From CAZAMT01 sp964486145 (GTDB lineage Bacteria; Bacteroidota; Bacteroidia; Bacteroidales; JAAAOM01), in assembly GCA_964486145.1 (NCBI GenBank), contig CAZAMT010000004.1, forward strand, positions 1 through 52,787: DNA of 52,787 bases. Direction: 5' to 3'. Positions within the stretch are counted from its first letter, which is position 1, and every line of letters starts with the position of its first letter. Below the pieces are notes generated by a model. The model ran no database searches. It was not told the DNA's origin and was given only the letters and a program-made list of their open reading frames with translations. Of the stretch, positions 44,988 through 52,787 are shown piece by piece. The translations under genes were made by a program, and so were the position numbers.

Positions 44988-47234
44988 ATGGAAAATATTT
45001 ATTTGATAATTGTGGTGGTCCTTTTTGCACTCGCAATTTCGGATCTGGTAGTCGGTGTAAGTAATGATGCAGTAAATTTTCTTAGCTCAGCCATCGGTTC
45101 AAAGGTAGCGCCCTTTAAAGTAATCATGCTTGTTGCGGCTCTCGGCATCCTTTTCGGAGCAACATTCTCCAGTGGAATGATGGAGGTTGCAAGAAAAGGT
45201 ATTTTCCATCCGAACAACTATTATTTTTCCGAAATCATGGTCATTTTCCTTGCAGTAATGCTTACGGATATTATCCTTCTCGACCTTTTTAATACATTCG
45301 GGTTACCCACATCAACTACCGTTTCCATTGTTTTTGAACTTCTTGGTTCAGCCGTTGCAGTTGCTGTAATTAAACTGCACCGGTATCCTGATGATCTCTA
45401 TTCCATGGGTGATTTTATTAACACGGGAAATGCACTTCTGATTATTCTTGGCATATTGCTTTCGGTGGTTGTGGCTTTTACAGTTGGGGCCATTGTGCAA
45501 TACATCAGTAGAGCCATTTTTTCATTTGATTATGAAAAAATATTAAAATACGTTGGTTCAATATGGGGAGGGTTGGCCATTGCAGGTATAACATACTTTA
45601 TTTTATTGAAGGGAGCCAATGGAGCTTCTTTTATGACCGAAAAAACGGTATTATGGATTAAATCAAATACCGGCTTGATTCTATTTGGCAGTTTTGCATT
45701 ATGGACCATCATTTTGCAATTGTTGTATTGGATTTTTAAAATCAACATACTTAAAATCATAGTTCTTGTAGGTACATTTGCTTTGGCTATGGCTTTTGCA
45801 GGCAATGATTTGGTTAACTTCATCGGGGTTCCTCTCGCCGGATATGAATCCTACAAGGAATTTGTACAGACTCCGGGGGCTGATCCGGGTACTCTTTCGA
45901 TGACAGCACTCCAGGAAAAGGTTAAAACCCCGACCCTCTTTCTCCTTGCCGCCGGAATCATAATGGTTGCAACCCTGTGGCTTTCAATGAAAGCCAAATC
46001 TGTAGTAAAAACAACCCTTGATTTAAGTAGACAGGAGGAAGGACACGAACGTTTTGAATCTTCCATGCTGGCCCGATCACTTGTAAGAGGAAGCGTCAAT
46101 ATTTCAAAAATGGTTTCAGGATTTATCCCGGCCAGGATAAAAACAAACCTGAATCAAAGATTTTATATGAAAGCGTTCAATGAACGAACAGCCAAAGAAA
46201 AAACAGCATTTGATCTTGTAAGAGCATCTGTCAATCTCATTGTGGCAAGTATCCTGATTGCTTTTGCTACATCATTAAAACTGCCATTATCTACTACATA
46301 TGTTACTTTTATGGTAGCTATGGGAACATCGCTGGCTGATGGAGCTTGGGACAGAGAAAGCGCGGTTTACCGTATTTCCGGGGTTGTAACTGTTATTGGA
46401 GGATGGTTTTTCACAGCATTTTTGGCATTCTCCGTTGCATTCATTATCGCCAACATCATAAGCTGGGGCGGACTAACAGCCATAGGCATTCTCGTACTAC
46501 TGGCCATATTTTTCGTCATCCGAACACATGCCATCCACATGAAACGCAAGAAAGCAGACGAAGAAATTGAAAAATCCGAAGCAACGGAGGTGAATAATGT
46601 AACCATTTTCGGGAAATGTACCTTAACAGTAACGGAAACATTGCAAGCGGTTCATGATACCTACGAAAAGGCGGTCGACGGGCTTATTAATGAAAAAAGA
46701 AACCACCTTAAAAAAGCTCAAAAAGAAGCGAAAAGACTAAATACAAAGGTTGTATTATTGCGCAGGGGTGTTCATAAAACAGTAAGAAAACTGGATGAAG
46801 AACTCATTGATACGGGCCATTTCTACATACAGGTAATGGACTATCTGCGGGAGACAATAAAGGGATTAACTTATATTGTAACCCCCTCCTTCATTCATGT
46901 AAATAATAATCACCCACCTCTGAGAGATTACCAGATTGAAGACTTAACGATCTTCACAAATCAAATGAAGGATTTCATCTTGGACGTAATCAATCTTTTA
47001 AACAACAACGAATTTGATACAATCGAGAAGATCGTGAAACGAAAAGATGAGATGATTGATAACATCAACAAACTAAAAAAGAAACAAATTAAAATGTTAA
47101 AGAAAGACTCCGCAAAAACCAAAGCGAGTCTGTTGTATCTTGAAATATTATCAGAATCCCGAAATCTTTTGATATACATCACAGAATTGTTACATGCTGA
47201 AAAAGATTTTGTGGATTACAATGATAAAGTATAA
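44988..47234 (+). CDS. PiT-family phosphate transporter fused to a PhoU-like domain
   Basis: A 748-residue protein with about ten to twelve membrane segments in two PiT repeats; the signature GVSNDAVNFLSSAIGS and a second AGNDLVNFIGVPLAG are both visible, as is LFNTFGLPTSTTVS. After about residue 530 a cytosolic helical region (RNHLKKAQKEAKRLNTKVV ... KKKQIKMLKKDSAKTKASLL) resembles PhoU/DUF47, a regulator of phosphate uptake normally encoded separately. It imports inorganic phosphate with H+ or Na+. The PhoB-type regulator is divergent. The fused domain may gate transport; this is inferred. Confidence 0.9.
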   Translation: MENIYLIIVVVLFALAISDLVVGVSNDAVNFLSSAIGSKVAPFKVIMLVAALGILFGATFSSGMMEVARKGIFHPNNYYFSEIMVIFLAVMLTDIILLDLFNTFGLPTSTTVSIVFELLGSAVAVAVIKLHRYPDDLYSMGDFINTGNALLIILGILLSVVVAFTVGAIVQYISRAIFSFDYEKILKYVGSIWGGLAIAGITYFILLKGANGASFMTEKTVLWIKSNTGLILFGSFALWTIILQLLYWIFKINILKIIVLVGTFALAMAFAGNDLVNFIGVPLAGYESYKEFVQTPGADPGTLSMTALQEKVKTPTLFLLAAGIIMVATLWLSMKAKSVVKTTLDLSRQEEGHERFESSMLARSLVRGSVNISKMVSGFIPARIKTNLNQRFYMKAFNERTAKEKTAFDLVRASVNLIVASILIAFATSLKLPLSTTYVTFMVAMGTSLADGAWDRESAVYRISGVVTVIGGWFFTAFLAFSVAFIIANIISWGGLTAIGILVLLAIFFVIRTHAIHMKRKKADEEIEKSEATEVNNVTIFGKCTLTVTETLQAVHDTYEKAVDGLINEKRNHLKKAQKEAKRLNTKVVLLRRGVHKTVRKLDEELIDTGHFYIQVMDYLRETIKGLTYIVTPSFIHVNNNHPPLRDYQIEDLTIFTNQMKDFILDVINLLNNNEFDTIEKIVKRKDEMIDNINKLKKKQIKMLKKDSAKTKASLLYLEILSESRNLLIYITELLHAEKDFVDYNDKV

Positions 47235-47259
47235 AATCCTTGTCAATTATTTTACGCCC

Positions 47260-47835
47260 ATGCTGAAAATAACTATTTCTTCATGTATCATGTTGTTGGT
47301 TTTGCAATCCTCTCTTGCTCTTTCTCCAGGCAACAAATACTCATACATATCACCAAACACAACAACAATTTTTTCCGATCACGTTGTATTTCATCTAAAT
47401 GTGCTAAATCCGGGAGTGTCGGTAGAAGCCAATATATTTGGTGATGCAACCATCGTAACTGGTTATCAGTACGGTGCGCTGTTTCAATTCAATTCTAAAG
47501 AAATAAAAGGAAGGAAAAATGAATTGAATTTCCTTCCGCAATTATTCCTTAACTACCGCCAGTATTACAATTTCAGGGAACGAATTATTGAAAACAAGCA
47601 TACCGCCATGTTTTCAGCGGATTATGTTGGCCTGCATCTGAGCCATGTGTTTCAATCGGAGGTAAGTCAGCCCTTTACCTTTGCCGGACCGATCTGGGGC
47701 CTGCAACGCCATCTTGCAGATTTTATTCATATAAATTTTTCATTGGGACTGGGATATTATTTTTCATCAGAATATTCGGATGATTTTAATCATTTCAATC
47801 TGATTGCCGATGTCCACATCGGTTTTTCAATTTAA
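47260..47835 (+). CDS. Small outer-membrane beta-barrel protein
   Basis: From ATG 47260 the protein has a good signal peptide (LKITISSCIMLLVLQSSLAL). Upstream in-frame starts at 47194 and 47221 would overlap or abut the PiT gene and only add a basic prefix. The mature part has alternating barrel strands with aromatic ends (TIVTGYQYGALFQFNS, LFLNYRQYYNFRE, SADYVGLHLSHVFQ, FSLGLGYYFSS, VHIGFSI), typical of a small outer-membrane protein. No family was recognised. It is probably co-transcribed with the transporter. Confidence 0.7.
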   Translation: MLKITISSCIMLLVLQSSLALSPGNKYSYISPNTTTIFSDHVVFHLNVLNPGVSVEANIFGDATIVTGYQYGALFQFNSKEIKGRKNELNFLPQLFLNYRQYYNFRERIIENKHTAMFSADYVGLHLSHVFQSEVSQPFTFAGPIWGLQRHLADFIHINFSLGLGYYFSSEYSDDFNHFNLIADVHIGFSI

Positions 47836-47982
47836 TATTTGCATGCGAAGATTACCAATGTTATTTAAATCTGCTACTCTTCTTAAAAGTTGATGTTCGT
47901 ATAACCCGCATGTATACAGCACAATGTTTAAAATCAAAAATCATCATAAATTTAATCAGGATAAATGCATACACATATCCTT

Positions 47983-47990
47983 TATATTTG
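47983..47990 (+). promoter_or_regulatory. -7 box upstream of the TonB receptor
   Basis: TATATTTG matches TAnnTTTG and lies 57 bases before the ATG. No -33 TTG at the ideal spacing. I looked for a cobalamin riboswitch in 47836-48047 and saw no B12-box-like segment. Confidence 0.4.
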
Positions 47991-48047
47991 AGTTAACCAA
48001 AACTTTTTACCGAAATATTTTTTATTAATACAACAAAACTAAAATTT

Positions 48048-50057
48048 ATGAAACCAAAAAAATTAAAAATCAGTCAACTCCAGGTATTTTCAAAATGGTC
48101 AGGAAAAGCTAATGCTGCCTTTTTAAGCTTAAAAAAGATTATTAAAATTGGCGTTTTACCTTCCGTTTATACCATTCTAACATTTCCGCTTCTCGGACAG
48201 GTAAAGCCGGATACAATTCAGATAAATCGGCAAATTGATTTGGATGAAATAAATATCATCGGTCAGTTGGGTCCGGTTACCATGAAGCAAAATGCAAGAT
48301 TTGTGACTGTTATTGACAGTTCTGAAATTGCCCAAAAACCGGTAACCAGTTTTCAGGATATTTTGGAATACACAGCAGGTATAGATTTGCGTCAAAGAAA
48401 TGAAAACGGTGTGCAATCCGATGTCAGTATGCGTGGAGGAACTTTTGACCAGGTAATGATCTTACTAAATGGTGTAAATGTTACCGATGCCCAAACAGGT
48501 CATCACAACCTAAACCTTCCCATCAGCGCACAGGATATTGAACGCGTTGAAGTGTTGAATGGCCCTGGTGCCCGATTGTTTGGTGATGATGCTTTTTCCG
48601 GGGCAATCAATTTTGTTACCAAACCCAATGTCAATGAAATATTCAGGGGTAGCGTTACCGGAGGTCAACATGGATATTTAAAAGTACACGCAGGAACAAA
48701 TTTTAAATTTCGGAAAACAGACAATTACATCTCAGGATCATTTGCGAGAAGTGATGGACATACCAGCAATACAGATTTTGAAAGGTTTAATGCATTTTAC
48801 CACGGCATAACCAGGATTAACAATTCCACAACATCACTCCAGCTCGGAGTTAGTGGTAAAGGATTTGGTGCCAACAGTTTTTATAGTCCAAAGTTTCCTG
48901 ATCAGTATGAAGAAACATCCACCGGATTTGGCAGTGTTTCTTTTGAGTCAGGAATTCATTTTCCGGTTAGCATTACTGCTTATTTTCGCAGACATCACGA
49001 TCACTTTTTACTGAAACGGGATGATCCGCAATTTTATGAAAACTTTCACAGAACTGATCGATACGGAATCAATTCGCATATAAGCTATAGTAGCAGATTT
49101 GGAACAACCACCGCAGGATTTAATTTTAAAGCAGATGAGATTCTTAGTTCATTATTAGGGAATGAAATATCCCCGCAAGTCAAAGTTCGTGGAACGGACT
49201 CAACATATTATTCCGTTGGTGCAGAAACCTATCATTATCATTTGTTTGCTGAACAAAGCATTAACACTGACCGCTGGTATCTTTCTCTGGGTTTTATGGC
49301 AGGCACCAATTCATTTTTAAATAATCAAATCAATATCTATCCCGGCATTGATGTCGCGTACTGGTTAACCAAAGAAATAAAGCTGTCGGCCTCAGTCCAG
49401 AAAACACTGCGAACGCCAACCTACACAGATTTATATTATACAGATCCTTCAACCCGTGGAAATGAAAATCTAAGACCCGAAGAAGCTATCGGACTTGATG
49501 CCGGCTTAAAGATGTACAAAGGTAAATGGACGTGGCAAGCGTTTTATTATCATCAATCAGGCAATAACCACATTGCATATGTCTGGCAACCCGAACAAAA
49601 TTACAGACTGGCAAAAAATATCGAAAATGTAAAGGTGCATGGCCTCGAAACGAATTTGAAGTTTCAGCCTGATGTGCGATGGCTTTCTTCTGTTAATATC
49701 GGCTACGCCTACAATTCCACAGACAAGTCATTGGATGAATTACCTGACAACCTGAAACATAAGCTGGTTACCGGATTCAAGCATGAGATTTTACCAAAAC
49801 TGCAAATGTACTGGAACGTGCGATACATGGAGCGGGAAGGCTCATTCATCACCTACAATACTGCCGATGATACATTCCCTTTAATACAATATGAACCATT
49901 CTGGTTAATCGATGCAAAAATTTCTTACCGTTTTAATTTTACGCGTATTTTTATGAATCTGACAAATGTATTAAATACCAGTTATCATGAAATTACAAGT
50001 TTGACGCAGCCCGGACGTTGGTTAAAAATTGGAATTGAAATGAAAATAGACCGATAA
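48048..50057 (+). CDS. TonB-dependent outer-membrane receptor
   Basis: A 669-residue receptor. The plug domain (about 70-190) has VIDSSEIAQKPVTSFQDIL, RGGTFDQVMILLNGVNVTDA and IERVEVLNGPGARLFG; the barrel ends WLKIGIEMKIDR. It lacks the N-terminal carboxypeptidase-like domain of SusC proteins, so it resembles the smaller siderophore or cobalamin-type receptors. Residues about 14-40 (KWSGKANAAFLSLKKIIKIG) resemble an N-terminal signal seen in Bacteroides BtuB-like receptors, which would hint at cobalamin, but no riboswitch or btu gene is nearby. The substrate is open. Confidence 0.88.
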   Translation: MKPKKLKISQLQVFSKWSGKANAAFLSLKKIIKIGVLPSVYTILTFPLLGQVKPDTIQINRQIDLDEINIIGQLGPVTMKQNARFVTVIDSSEIAQKPVTSFQDILEYTAGIDLRQRNENGVQSDVSMRGGTFDQVMILLNGVNVTDAQTGHHNLNLPISAQDIERVEVLNGPGARLFGDDAFSGAINFVTKPNVNEIFRGSVTGGQHGYLKVHAGTNFKFRKTDNYISGSFARSDGHTSNTDFERFNAFYHGITRINNSTTSLQLGVSGKGFGANSFYSPKFPDQYEETSTGFGSVSFESGIHFPVSITAYFRRHHDHFLLKRDDPQFYENFHRTDRYGINSHISYSSRFGTTTAGFNFKADEILSSLLGNEISPQVKVRGTDSTYYSVGAETYHYHLFAEQSINTDRWYLSLGFMAGTNSFLNNQINIYPGIDVAYWLTKEIKLSASVQKTLRTPTYTDLYYTDPSTRGNENLRPEEAIGLDAGLKMYKGKWTWQAFYYHQSGNNHIAYVWQPEQNYRLAKNIENVKVHGLETNLKFQPDVRWLSSVNIGYAYNSTDKSLDELPDNLKHKLVTGFKHEILPKLQMYWNVRYMEREGSFITYNTADDTFPLIQYEPFWLIDAKISYRFNFTRIFMNLTNVLNTSYHEITSLTQPGRWLKIGIEMKIDR

Positions 50058-50183
50058 AACCATATCAACAGTCAGAATTTAAAAGCATTTAAAATCCAAA
50101 ATATAGTTAAAAAATTGTTGATTTAAACTTTTTTTGCAACTGATGCAGCACTATAAATTTTCTATCGTCTTTATCTTGAAAGA

Positions 50184-50753
50184 ATGATTAACAACAAGGA
50201 TTATTCGACCAAAGATATTGCTTTTGTAATTGAAGAATGCCGAAAGGGAAATCGCCGGGCGCAGTTCGAAATTTACAAGCGATATGCAAAGGCCATGTAT
50301 AATACGAGCCTTCGGATTGTGAATAATCCTTATGATGCGGAAGATGTAATACAGGAAGCTTTTATTTCAGGCTTTAAGAAATTAAATGAATATTCAGGAA
50401 AAGTTACATTTGGTGCATGGATTAAAAAAATTGTAATACATAAATCCATTGACCACATTCGAAAAAGTAAACGAATGATCCATTTAACAGAACATATTGC
50501 TGAACAAATTGAAAACAAGGATGACACAACTTATCATGAGGATGATAAAATCATTCATCCGGAGATTGAACAAATTAAACGTGGAATTCAAAAGTTGCCG
50601 GATGGTTATAAAATAATTCTAAGTCTGTATTTAATTGAAGGATATGATCATGAAGAAATATCTCAAATCCTCAATATTTCAGGCTCAACATCCCGGTCGC
50701 AGTTTGTACGAGCAAAAAAGAAATTAACTGAAATAGTTAAATCCAACTCATGA
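50184..50753 (+). CDS. ECF-type RNA polymerase sigma factor
   Basis: A 189-residue sigma factor with region 2 (about 30-95; YNTSLRIVNNPYDAEDVIQEAFI) and region 4 (about 125-185; LPDGYKIILSLYLIEGYDHEEI and the HTH ISQILNISGSTSRSQFV). Its stop overlaps the start of the next gene, so it is coupled to a membrane anti-sigma-like protein. The set sigma - anti-sigma - DUF4097 is a common Bacteroidota envelope-related operon; the target genes are unknown. Confidence 0.92.
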   Translation: MINNKDYSTKDIAFVIEECRKGNRRAQFEIYKRYAKAMYNTSLRIVNNPYDAEDVIQEAFISGFKKLNEYSGKVTFGAWIKKIVIHKSIDHIRKSKRMIHLTEHIAEQIENKDDTTYHEDDKIIHPEIEQIKRGIQKLPDGYKIILSLYLIEGYDHEEISQILNISGSTSRSQFVRAKKKLTEIVKSNS

Positions 50754-51265
50754 GCGATATTGAAGATATCATAAAAAATCACAGATCATCATTTTTTGAT
50801 GAAGATCCACCACCGGGTCATATGAACCGTTTTCACAATAAATTATCCGGTAACCGCTGGTTATTACCCCTGATGAAAGTAGCCGCTGTGGTGGTTTTGC
50901 TAATATCGATTACACTGGCCTTATACTACCAAAACTTTGACAATGAACTGACACTTGAAAACATTTCAACAGAACTTGCAGAAACTGAAAAATATTACCA
51001 GTCTGTTCTTAACAAAAAATTAAGCCAGCTTGAAAAGATTTTGAACGATGAACAATACAGAAATGTCAAGAGTGAATTGAAGGTAATGGACAAGAATTAC
51101 ATGTATCTGAAGGAAGATTTAAAACTCAATCCAAACGATCAAAGGATTATTCATGCCATGCTCAATAATTATCAACTCAAAATTGATTTGTTACAGCAGG
51201 TTATGGATCAGATTAAAATCAATAAAAATGTAAATACATCAAGCTATGATACAGAACAGGTTTAG
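50750..51265 (+). CDS. Membrane anti-sigma-factor-like protein
   Basis: A 171-residue protein with a short cytoplasmic N-terminus (PPGHMNRFHNKL, a pattern seen in Bacteroidota anti-sigma proteins), one membrane segment (about 39-60) and a periplasmic helical region (about 70-165, rich in Leu/Lys/Glu, likely coiled coil). It overlaps the sigma-factor gene by four bases and the DUF4097 gene by 20. This placement is the main reason for the anti-sigma call; a classic zinc-binding anti-sigma motif is not present. Confidence 0.7.
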   Translation: MSDIEDIIKNHRSSFFDEDPPPGHMNRFHNKLSGNRWLLPLMKVAAVVVLLISITLALYYQNFDNELTLENISTELAETEKYYQSVLNKKLSQLEKILNDEQYRNVKSELKVMDKNYMYLKEDLKLNPNDQRIIHAMLNNYQLKIDLLQQVMDQIKINKNVNTSSYDTEQV

Positions 51266-52331
51266 GCTTATTGCTATAGCAGGGCTCATCACCTCAACCA
51301 TGGCCTTTGCAATTGGCGATGAAAAAAAGAAAGTGATCGAAGAAGAATACACCGTTGACCAAAATGCGCGTTTGAACATTTCAAATAAATTTGGTGATGT
51401 CACCATCAAAGACTGGGATGATGATAAAATATCGGTAAAGGTGAGCATTACTGTAAATGCTCGTAACGAAAGCAGGGCCGCCGAAATACTCGAATATATC
51501 GAGATCCAAAGATACCAGTCAGGAAACAGCATTCATTTTGAGACGGATATAAACAGCAAAATTGAAGGGTCGGGCTTTGGTTGGTTTGGTCATTCAGGTA
51601 GTCATGAACTTGACATTGATTATGACATTTTCGCACCGGGGTATATTGCCCTGGCATTATCAAATAAATATGGGGATGTGTTTATTAACAGGCTGGACGG
51701 ACATGTTGCCATTGATGTTAAATATGGTAATTTATTGATCAACACCCTCACCAGAGGAGATGAAAAACCTCTGAATCAAATAACCCTCGGTTATTCGGAT
51801 GGTGACATTCAAAACCTGAATTGGGCGAAAATGGATATTAAATATTCAAATCTTGAAATATCCAGGGGAAAAGCATTAATCCTGGTAAGTAAATACTCAA
51901 AATTGTATCTTGATAAAGCCAGCTCACTGGTTGCCGAATCAAAATATGATGTGTATAAGATAGGTGTTATATCAAATTTTGTAACAACGGCAGCTTACAG
52001 CAATTACAAGTTTGAAGAAGTAGTGAAAAAATTTCAAATTGAATCCAGATATACCAATGCCAAAGTTACATATGTTCCGCCATCGTTTGAAAAAATAACC
52101 ATAGAAAGCAAGTATGGTGGGTTCCGGTTTGGCATTGATGAAACAGCCTCCTACCGAATCAATGGTGAAGCAGATTATTCTAAAATATATTATCCGGATG
52201 CCCATGCAAACGTTAACCGGATTGTTGATAACCATGAAATGAGCGTTTCGGGCACCATTGGAAAAAAAATGGATTCTAATGGCGAGGTAAGAATTGAAAC
52301 AAAATATGGCAATGTCCATCTGACAGATTAA
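51246..52331 (+). CDS. DUF4097-family putative adhesin-like protein
   Basis: A 361-residue exported protein with a signal peptide (about 1-22, LIAIAGLITSTMAFA). The body consists of repeated beta strands (ISNKFGDVTIKDWDDDKI, LALSNKYGDVFINRLDGH, VDVKYGNLLINTL-like, TKYGNVHLTD) expected to form a beta helix, the DUF4097 fold. Most strands carry a KYG(D/N) turn. It is the last gene of the sigma operon and starts within the anti-sigma gene. Function is unknown; the name 'putative adhesin' is historical. Confidence 0.85.
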   Translation: MIQNRFRLIAIAGLITSTMAFAIGDEKKKVIEEEYTVDQNARLNISNKFGDVTIKDWDDDKISVKVSITVNARNESRAAEILEYIEIQRYQSGNSIHFETDINSKIEGSGFGWFGHSGSHELDIDYDIFAPGYIALALSNKYGDVFINRLDGHVAIDVKYGNLLINTLTRGDEKPLNQITLGYSDGDIQNLNWAKMDIKYSNLEISRGKALILVSKYSKLYLDKASSLVAESKYDVYKIGVISNFVTTAAYSNYKFEEVVKKFQIESRYTNAKVTYVPPSFEKITIESKYGGFRFGIDETASYRINGEADYSKIYYPDAHANVNRIVDNHEMSVSGTIGKKMDSNGEVRIETKYGNVHLTD

Positions 52332-52360
52332 ACGAATAATTCCAACCTAAGTTGAGCGGT

Positions 52361-52390
52361 ATAGCCTGTCCCGAAATTGTTTCGGGAAGT
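52361..52390. repeat. Short CCCGAAA-hairpin repeat, copy 2
   Basis: Matches 26507-26537. The core CCCGAAATTGTTTCGGG is a perfect 7-bp hairpin with a 3-base loop, better paired than in copy 1. It begins 29 bases after the DUF4097 stop and could act as a terminator, but no T-run follows. Confidence 0.7.
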
Positions 52391-52464
52391 AAAGTGAAGT
52401 AGCGCTTTTCCGCCAGTTGATAACCCCTGTTTACCCCGTGAATCGGGGACATAGAAAATGCTGC

Positions 52465-52535
52465 ATTTCACCGAATGGGTAAGGTGAAATGCTTCCTTTT
52501 TCTTCGTCGATTGAGCGTAATCGCTCAATTTGGGT
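52465..52535 (+). repeat. Dispersed double-hairpin intergenic repeat, copy 2
   Basis: Direct repeat of 190-260. In this copy the second stem is perfect (ATTGAGCG / CGCTCAAT). The first stem reads TTTCACC / GGTGAAA as in copy 1. Confidence 0.8.
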
Positions 52536-52787
52536 CCAATTCTTTGCCTCTCAGCGGTTTGGCGATAAATGGTTGCTTTATTGATACGCTCCTTTTGCTT
52601 GTGATGATGAAAACTATTGCCTGCTAATTACTTACAAATACATTATTTAAGAGTAACTTTTTCATGCAAATCCAGTATCAGCTAATTACGGACATCGGTT
52701 AAGGAGTAATTATCAAATGAAACAGACGATGCCTGAGATAATTACAGAGGCACACTGCGCTTTCGCATAGCTTCAGCGGAGCAAGCA

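Larger units (their letters stand above)
52332..52787. other. Gene-free 3' end of the window
   Basis: 456 bases after the DUF4097 gene contain two dispersed repeats (52361-52390 and 52465-52535), a small CCCCG...CGGGG hairpin near 52434-52450 and then about 250 bases with no feature I can name. A 66-codon minus-strand frame across the repeats is repeat translation. The right-hand edge may belong to the next gene's 5' region. Confidence 0.6.

Noticed and set aside
47836..48047. Possible cobalamin riboswitch ahead of the TonB receptor
   Set aside because: No B12-box-like segment or G/C-rich helices were visible in this AT-rich 212-base leader.
52328..52528. A 66-codon minus-strand frame with plausible-looking sequence
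   Set aside because: It spans both dispersed repeats and the CCCCG hairpin; its peptide is repeat translation of the kind seen on many spurious Bacteroidota hypotheticals.
1..52787. CRISPR arrays, tRNA, rRNA and insertion-sequence transposases
   Set aside because: Read through on both strands; no regularly spaced repeats, rRNA-like tracts or transposase motifs were seen. A tRNA in a small gap cannot be fully excluded without a computed search.

Overview
The window looks like a chromosomal segment of a low-GC Bacteroidota, probably an anaerobic or facultatively anaerobic member of the Bacteroidales/Marinilabiliales side of the phylum. The phylum call rests on several -7 boxes of the form TAnnTTTG, the ligA - DUF6913 - dapA neighbourhood, a TonB-dependent receptor with a Bacteroidota-style N-terminus, an ECF sigma - anti-sigma - DUF4097 operon, and intergenic repeats whose translation gives the familiar spurious peptide 'KSPLGDLGV'. 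The finer placement is inference. No rRNA, tRNA, CRISPR array, transposase or prophage was recognised.

Layout. (1) 0.2-2.5 kb: rhamnulokinase and a GntR/UTRA repressor on the minus strand. (2) 2.5-11.2 kb, plus strand: a palindromic intergenic repeat, a good Bacteroidota promoter, then a 2-oxo acid dehydrogenase complex (E2, E3, fused E1 alpha/beta), a terminator, and a sugar/polyol set (D-lyxose isomerase, PfkB kinase, mannitol-1-phosphate 5-dehydrogenase). (3) 11.2-17 kb: a free-standing HNH endonuclease, a second sugar operon (CBS-less SIS isomerase, cysteine hydrolase, PfkB kinase), and a minus-strand set with an EamA transporter, a broken outer-membrane protein remnant and a zinc alcohol dehydrogenase of the sorbose-1-phosphate reductase type. 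(4) 17-23.1 kb: a short helical-repeat protein facing a hydCBA operon for a trimeric NAD-linked [FeFe] hydrogenase, whose HydB carries a complete GltD/NfnB-type FAD/NAD(P) domain. (5) 23.3-28.8 kb: a secreted MORN-2 repeat protein, a SiaC-like phosphoprotein, a small outer-membrane protein, a palindromic gene-free stretch, and a Rel enzyme with a dead hydrolase domain. (6) 29-38.5 kb: ligA, two DUF6913 paralogues, dapA, a PAS histidine kinase with a LuxR-type response regulator, and an LpoB-like/COG3014 lipoprotein pair. (7) 38.5-47.8 kb: two DUF3857/transglutaminase paralogues (one active-looking, one with lost catalytic residues), a membrane metallophosphoesterase, a PhoB-type regulator, a PiT-PhoU fusion phosphate transporter and a small outer-membrane protein. 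(8) 48-52.8 kb: a TonB receptor, then sigma - anti-sigma - DUF4097, then repeats.

How it works together. Central carbon oxidation (2-oxo acid dehydrogenase) sits next to rare-sugar/hexose conversion (lyxose/mannose isomerisation, phosphorylation, mannitol-1-phosphate). The hydrogenase gives a sink for NADH and ferredoxin, and perhaps NADPH because of the fused domain. The most notable items are the HydB-GltD fusion together with the TSCSPGW form of the HydA L1 motif, the dispersed palindromic repeats (including a direct pair about 52 kb apart at the window edges), the OMP remnant, and the active/inactive transglutaminase pair.
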